Source: Verrucomicrobiales bacterium (GTDB lineage: Bacteria; Verrucomicrobiota; Verrucomicrobiia; Limisphaerales; Palsa-1400). From it: a DNA stretch of 8,048 nt. Positions 6,748 to 8,048 of this stretch are shown here, piece by piece. The position numbers were made by a program, and so were the translations under genes. The stretch's first letter is position 1. Each line of letters opens with the position of its first letter. Below the pieces are notes generated by a model. That model searched no databases and had not been told where the DNA came from. It was given only the letters and a program-made list of their open reading frames with translations. The DNA lies in the NCBI GenBank assembly GCA_028293405.1, contig JAQGOW010000545.1:1-8048 (forward strand). The letters are read 5' to 3'.

Positions 6748-7896
6748 ATGCCCTGCACACGCGAAGAACTGCAACAGCGCGAGGAGCAAACGCTCGCGCC
6801 TTACGCACAATTGTCCGCTGAAACGCGTGGCCGTCTCTATCCGGAAGAGCCAGCCCTCTGGCGAACGCATTACCAACGCGACCGCGACCGCGTCATCCAT
6901 TCGCGCGCATTCCGTCGCCTTGAATATAAGACGCAAGTGTTCCTCAACGGGCGCGGCGATCATTTTCGTACGCGCTTGACTCACACGATGGAAGTCGCGG
7001 CGAGCACGCGCAGCATCGCCCGAGCTTTGCGGTTGAACGAAGATTTGGCTGAGACCATTGCCTTGGCTCACGACCTCGGCCACTCGCCGTTCGGTCACAA
7101 GGGCGAAGAAGTGCTGAACAAGCTGATGCGTGGCAATGGCGGCTTCGAACACAACAAACAAAGTCTGCGCATCGTTGAAGAACTGGAACAGCGCTATCCA
7201 GATTTTCGTGGATTGAATTTAACGTGGGAAGTTCGTGAAGGCTTGATGAAGCACGAGCGCGGGATTGCGGTGCCTACGCCACATACTTTTGTTGCGAAGA
7301 TCAATTCGCTCGAAGGTCAGGTGGCGAACCTCGCAGATGAACTGACTTACGCCAGTCACGACCTGGACGACGGGATGGAAGCAGGTCTCTTGTCGGAAGA
7401 TAAGCTGCGGCGGGATGTGAAAATTTTTGGTGAAGCGTGGAAGGCTGTTCGCAAAGAACACGGCGAGATGCCGCAGGAACTGCGACGGCATTTTATCGTA
7501 CGGACGATCATCGATTGGCAAGTGCATGACGTCGTCGAAAACAGTGAGCTACTGATTTTGGATTCTGGCGTGAAATCGGCTGACGATGTGCGGCGGTTGG
7601 GACGAGCGTTGATCCAACACAGTCCGGAACGGCGCAAGTTGAACGCGGAATTGCGTAAATATTTATACGCTAATTTTTACCTGAGCGACGGTGTGTCAGG
7701 ACCCAATCAACGCGCGGGGCGGATGTTGGAAGAGTTGTTCCGTTACTATTTGGTGCATCCGAAAGAAATCGGCGAAGGCTCTCAAAAGAGGGCTCGCAAA
7801 GCGGGCTGGCACCGCGCGATTTGCGATTATCTGTCGGGCATGACCGACCGTTACGCGATCAACGACTACCAGCGAATCTTCGGCGTCTCGCGTTAG
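6748..7896 (+). CDS. dgt: dGTPase-like HD-domain dNTP triphosphohydrolase
   Basis: A 382-residue cytosolic enzyme of the deoxyguanosinetriphosphate triphosphohydrolase-like family, which splits dNTPs into deoxynucleoside and inorganic triphosphate and so trims dNTP pools. The metal-binding HD residues are all present: His79 in TRLTHTMEV, His108-Asp109 in ALAHDLGHSPFGHKGE, and Asp205 in LTYASHDLDDG. The family segments RDRDRVIHSRAFRRLEYKTQVF (about 44-65) and GGFEHNKQSLRI (131-142) are also clear. Length and the N-terminal EELQQREEQTLAPYA match the shorter 'type 2' dGTPase-like proteins, so strict dGTP preference should not be assumed. ATG 6748 fits this N-terminus; no Shine-Dalgarno sequence is visible and the repeat hairpin ends 6 bases upstream. 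It follows ispH in the same direction with 88 bases between them, so co-transcription is possible, though the hairpin could modulate it. Confidence 0.95.
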   Translation: MPCTREELQQREEQTLAPYAQLSAETRGRLYPEEPALWRTHYQRDRDRVIHSRAFRRLEYKTQVFLNGRGDHFRTRLTHTMEVAASTRSIARALRLNEDLAETIALAHDLGHSPFGHKGEEVLNKLMRGNGGFEHNKQSLRIVEELEQRYPDFRGLNLTWEVREGLMKHERGIAVPTPHTFVAKINSLEGQVANLADELTYASHDLDDGMEAGLLSEDKLRRDVKIFGEAWKAVRKEHGEMPQELRRHFIVRTIIDWQVHDVVENSELLILDSGVKSADDVRRLGRALIQHSPERRKLNAELRKYLYANFYLSDGVSGPNQRAGRMLEELFRYYLVHPKEIGEGSQKRARKAGWHRAICDYLSGMTDRYAINDYQRIFGVSR

Positions 7897-8048
7897 TGCG
7901 TTGGGTAATACGGCTTTGGAATGACGTTGCCGGGGAAGTTCGTTTCATCACTCAACAGTGCCGCACAATTCGCGTTTGTGAGGATCGCCGAAATTGTGGT
8001 CGGTTTTCCATCGAGCACAGCAGCCTGCTGCATCAACCGAATCCCGTG
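7893..8048 (-). CDS. Unrecognised protein, C-terminal 51 residues (cut by window edge)
   Basis: A leftward frame is open from the window edge to a TAA at 7895-7893, reading from HGIRLMQQAAVLDG to IPKPYYPTH at the end. It overlaps the last four bases of dgt tail-to-tail, the compact arrangement expected of a real convergent gene. The fragment is too short to assign a family: no transmembrane segment or known motif is visible. A plus-strand frame from an ATG at 7921 is also open to the edge, so the leftward choice is tentative and rests on placement and a more protein-like composition. Confidence 0.4.
   Translation of the reverse strand, partial: HGIRLMQQAAVLDGKPTTISAILTNANCAALLSDETNFPGNVIPKPYYPTH

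Noticed and set aside
6556..7161. 201-residue minus-strand frame across the ispH end, the repeat and dgt
   Set aside because: It lies opposite two real genes, and its middle (NQYSVISIQ, TDYCLLITFF) is simply the translated intergenic repeat, a common source of spurious proteins.

Overview
This 8 kb window looks like an ordinary chromosomal stretch of a Gram-negative bacterium, most likely a Verrucomicrobiota member (Pedosphaera/Limisphaerales-like). That placement is inference. It rests on a PrsR-type PEP-CTERM response regulator, a plant/cyanobacterial-type long IspH, a membrane-anchored SurA/PpiD-like chaperone with a weakly conserved isomerase region, few Shine-Dalgarno sequences, and a 'GTGCTAGAnT...ATG' type of near-leaderless start. 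No phage, transposase, CRISPR array, tRNA or rRNA is visible.

Layout. The left half is read leftward. It holds the N-terminal part of a Gfo/Idh/MocA oxidoreductase (cut by the window edge), a sigma-54-dependent response regulator of the PrsR type, adenylosuccinate lyase (purB), and a large periplasmic SurA/PpiD-like protein. The last of these is closed by a clean intrinsic terminator. A divergent promoter region (about 5226-5363) separates this block from the rightward genes ispH and a dGTPase-like HD hydrolase (dgt). At the right edge a leftward reading frame of unknown identity runs in and ends tail-to-tail with dgt.

The genes do not form one pathway. purB (purine synthesis and AMP formation), ispH (last step of MEP isoprenoid synthesis) and dgt (dNTP hydrolysis) are housekeeping metabolism. 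The SurA/PpiD-like protein belongs to envelope protein folding. The response regulator would control a sigma-54 regulon, typically PEP-CTERM/exopolysaccharide genes, but no partner kinase or target promoter lies in the window.

The most notable observation is that ispH is otherwise intact but carries one in-frame TAA codon (5979-5981). It falls exactly where the family has the glutamate equivalent to the catalytic Glu126 of E. coli IspH. A second point of interest is a repeat-built hairpin (6664-6741) between ispH and dgt, made of degenerate 14-base units in inverted orientation. I found no evidence for a new multi-gene system.
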